A stretch of DNA of 64,000 bases, taken from positions 234,461-298,460 of the forward strand of contig CAWGKQ010000012.1 in assembly GCA_963823245.1 (NCBI GenBank), given 5' to 3'. The notes beneath the pieces were generated by a model that had not been told where the DNA came from, did not search any database, and worked only from the letters and a program-made list of their open reading frames with translations. This document shows, one piece after another, positions 62,628 through 64,000 of this stretch. The stretch is from JAWVFM01 sp963823245. Lineage in GTDB: Bacteria; Actinomycetota; Thermoleophilia; Solirubrobacterales; 70-9. The stretch's first letter is position 1. Each line of letters begins with the position of its first letter. Made by a program: the position numbers and the translations under genes.

Positions 62628-64000
62628 TCAGCCGCGAGGTGGGTGAACCTCGCGGTCACCCGCGAGCATCCGGCGCCAGCCCGTGAGGATCTCGTGGACG
62701 GCCGCCGCGCCCACTATCGGATCCTCCGGGAGCTCGAGCGCCGGCGGGTTGAGGATCAACGGCCTGGTCTGCGGGCCCCCGAGGCCACCGTGGAAGCAGA
62801 TCAGCTCCTCGAAGGCGCAGCCCTCATCGATGACCGGGTCGTAGAAGCTCCCGACCATGATGTCGGCGACATGTCGAAGCCGTCGGTCCGCAGCAGATGG
62901 TCGGCGTGGTGGGCGCGAAGACCGCTAGCGGGTCCTCCCCCTCGATCCGTCCCTCGGCGAGGTAGTGGGCGCCCGCCCTCCAGCGCGACGGCGCCACGGA
63001 TTCGGAGTGACGAGGATCCAGCCCACGTGGGGATGGCCGCGGAGCGCCGGGATCAGCTCGGGGTGGCGCTCGTCGATCTCCTCCATGGTCAGGCGGCGGC
63101 GCTCCCCCCATCAGGTAGACGAGGCCGAGGTTGCCGGAGCCGAGGACCACCACCTGGCGGTCGGAGACTCGTTCTTCGGCCTCTTGCGTTCCTTTCTGCC
63201 GGTGGCCTCCCCCATCGCGTGGCCAACCATCGCGCTCTGCTCGTCGCCGCCGGCAAGGCCGGTCACCGCGCCGTCCGCCGAGAGTGCGCTCGACCAGCTC
63301 GTCGAGCCCGTAGCCGTTTCGCTGCTTGAACGTCGCGCCCTGCGTCTGACCGTGGTCGGAGAGCGCCACGATCTCGTACGGCCGGGGGGCGAAGCGGCGC
63401 GCCCGCTCGATGCGGCCGAACTGCTGGTCGACCTTCCGCAGCGCCTCCAGCGTGTCGGCGCGCTCGAGGCCGGAGTGGTGCGCGACCTCGTCGTAGCTCG
63501 AGAACGTCGCGTAGACCGCGGGCCGGCCACGCATCATGTCGGTGAGGACACCGAAGACGATGAGGTCGCGGACGAACACGCACATCGTCGCGGAGCAGTG
63601 GATAGATGCCCCCCGGTGACCGCGGGGACGGATGTCGCGCCGGGCCGCCGGATCGCCGCCGTCCACTCGAGTACGACCTCCCAGCCGAACAGCACGAGTG
63701 TCCGGGTGACGTTGAATCCATTGGCAAGGAAGGCGCGATAGCCGGGGTTCGCCCCCGCTCGGCGTCCATGCGCGAGACGGTGAGGATGACCTCGTCGGCC
63801 TCACCCGAGAGCAGGTTTCCGCGGCTCGCTCCGCCATTCACCAGGAGGCCGGCGCCCGTGGCGTGCCGGCGCTCGATCTCCGCGCAGTCGGCCGGGGCCG
63901 AGCAGCTCATCAGTCGGCCGGTCTCCTTCTCGACCCAGCGGAAGGCCGGGATGTCCTCGTTCGAGCCGAGCAGGATCCCGGCCTGGCACGCTCCGGTTTG
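62628..64000 (-). CDS. Alkaline phosphatase / phosphodiesterase family protein, heavily frameshifted, partial
   Basis: Runs off the window end. Fragments in three minus frames: VYATFSSYDEVAHHSGLERA, ALRKVDQQFGRIERARRFAP, YEIVALSDHGQTQGATFKQR and, at the C-terminus, MVGSFYDPVIDEGCAFEELI and ELPEDPIVGAAAVHEILTGW ending at 62628. The SDHGQ and metal-site aspartates match the type-I phosphodiesterase/nucleotide pyrophosphatase clan. Many one-base slips (at least six) between 62.8 and 64.0 kb. Probably membrane associated in relatives. Confidence 0.65.

Noticed and set aside
1..64000. CRISPR arrays, tRNA or rRNA genes, insertion sequences, integrases
   Set aside because: No repeat-spacer pattern, cloverleaf or transposase-like sequence was seen on either strand; the absence cannot be proven by eye for short RNAs.

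Overview
The window is about 70% GC, gene-dense and full of 1-11 nt start/stop overlaps. GTG and TTG starts are common and there are no tRNA or rRNA genes. The family mix (PspC kinase module, CWB2 wall protein, HD-GYP/LuxR fusion, short HPF, cydAB, NDH-2) suggests a soil-type Actinomycetota, probably Thermoleophilia/Solirubrobacterales. That placement is inference from family content, not a search.

Layout. 1-0.6 kb holds the end of a secreted PKD-type protein. 0.6-5.1 kb (minus) holds nadA behind a four-gene exported cassette: a MauE-MauD fusion, a Tat-exported MauA-like Cys-rich protein lacking both TTQ tryptophans, a MauF/CcdA-like membrane protein fused to a propeller-like domain, and a lipoprotein. 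5.2-6.1 kb is an Fpg/Nei glycosylase. 6.1-14.7 kb (minus) is one overlapping run: secA, SnoaL-like, DrrA/DrrB-type ABC transporter, prfB with its programmed frameshift, FIST protein, nadC, SnoaL-like. 14.7-15.7 kb is an XRE/nucleotidyltransferase toxin-antitoxin-like pair. 15.7-22.2 kb carries an acyl-CoA synthetase, hpf, comF and the lysA-hom-thrC aspartate-family operon. 22.2-25 kb carries a hydrolase, a low-complexity membrane protein and an M23 envelope peptidase. 25-33.5 kb has fatty-acid/acyl-CoA genes; two of them (acyl-CoA dehydrogenase, thiolase) carry near-identical TetR-type palindromes. The same stretch holds a CWB2 protein, a methyltransferase and the HD-GYP/LuxR regulator. 33.5-39 kb has a CNNM/CBS transporter and a PspC/kinase/response-regulator module. 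39.3-42.9 kb is a tightly coupled decarboxylase, amidinohydrolase and carbamoyl-amidohydrolase set that could turn arginine into putrescine. 43-50.4 kb is mixed: VOC, enolase superfamily, a ParE/RHH toxin-antitoxin pair, SDR, Rieske, enoyl-CoA hydratase, MFS. 50.4-51.5 kb is a zone of broken genes, including a cyclase gene whose central 0.5 kb is inverted. 51.5-64 kb has NDH-2, DUF389, the coupled gad-zwf-GH15-GMC operon, divergent cydAB behind a 21-bp palindrome, and a heavily frameshifted phosphodiesterase/phosphatase running off the end.

Quality warning. Many genes are interrupted by single-base insertions or deletions after which the family sequence resumes in another frame. They cluster at 0.1-0.3, 9.9-11.4, 38.9-39.2, 50.4-52.5, 60.3-61.7 and 62.8-64 kb, while secA (949 codons) and the 12-25 kb block are clean. 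I read most of them as sequencing or assembly errors and annotate through them, but true decay cannot be excluded from one sequence.
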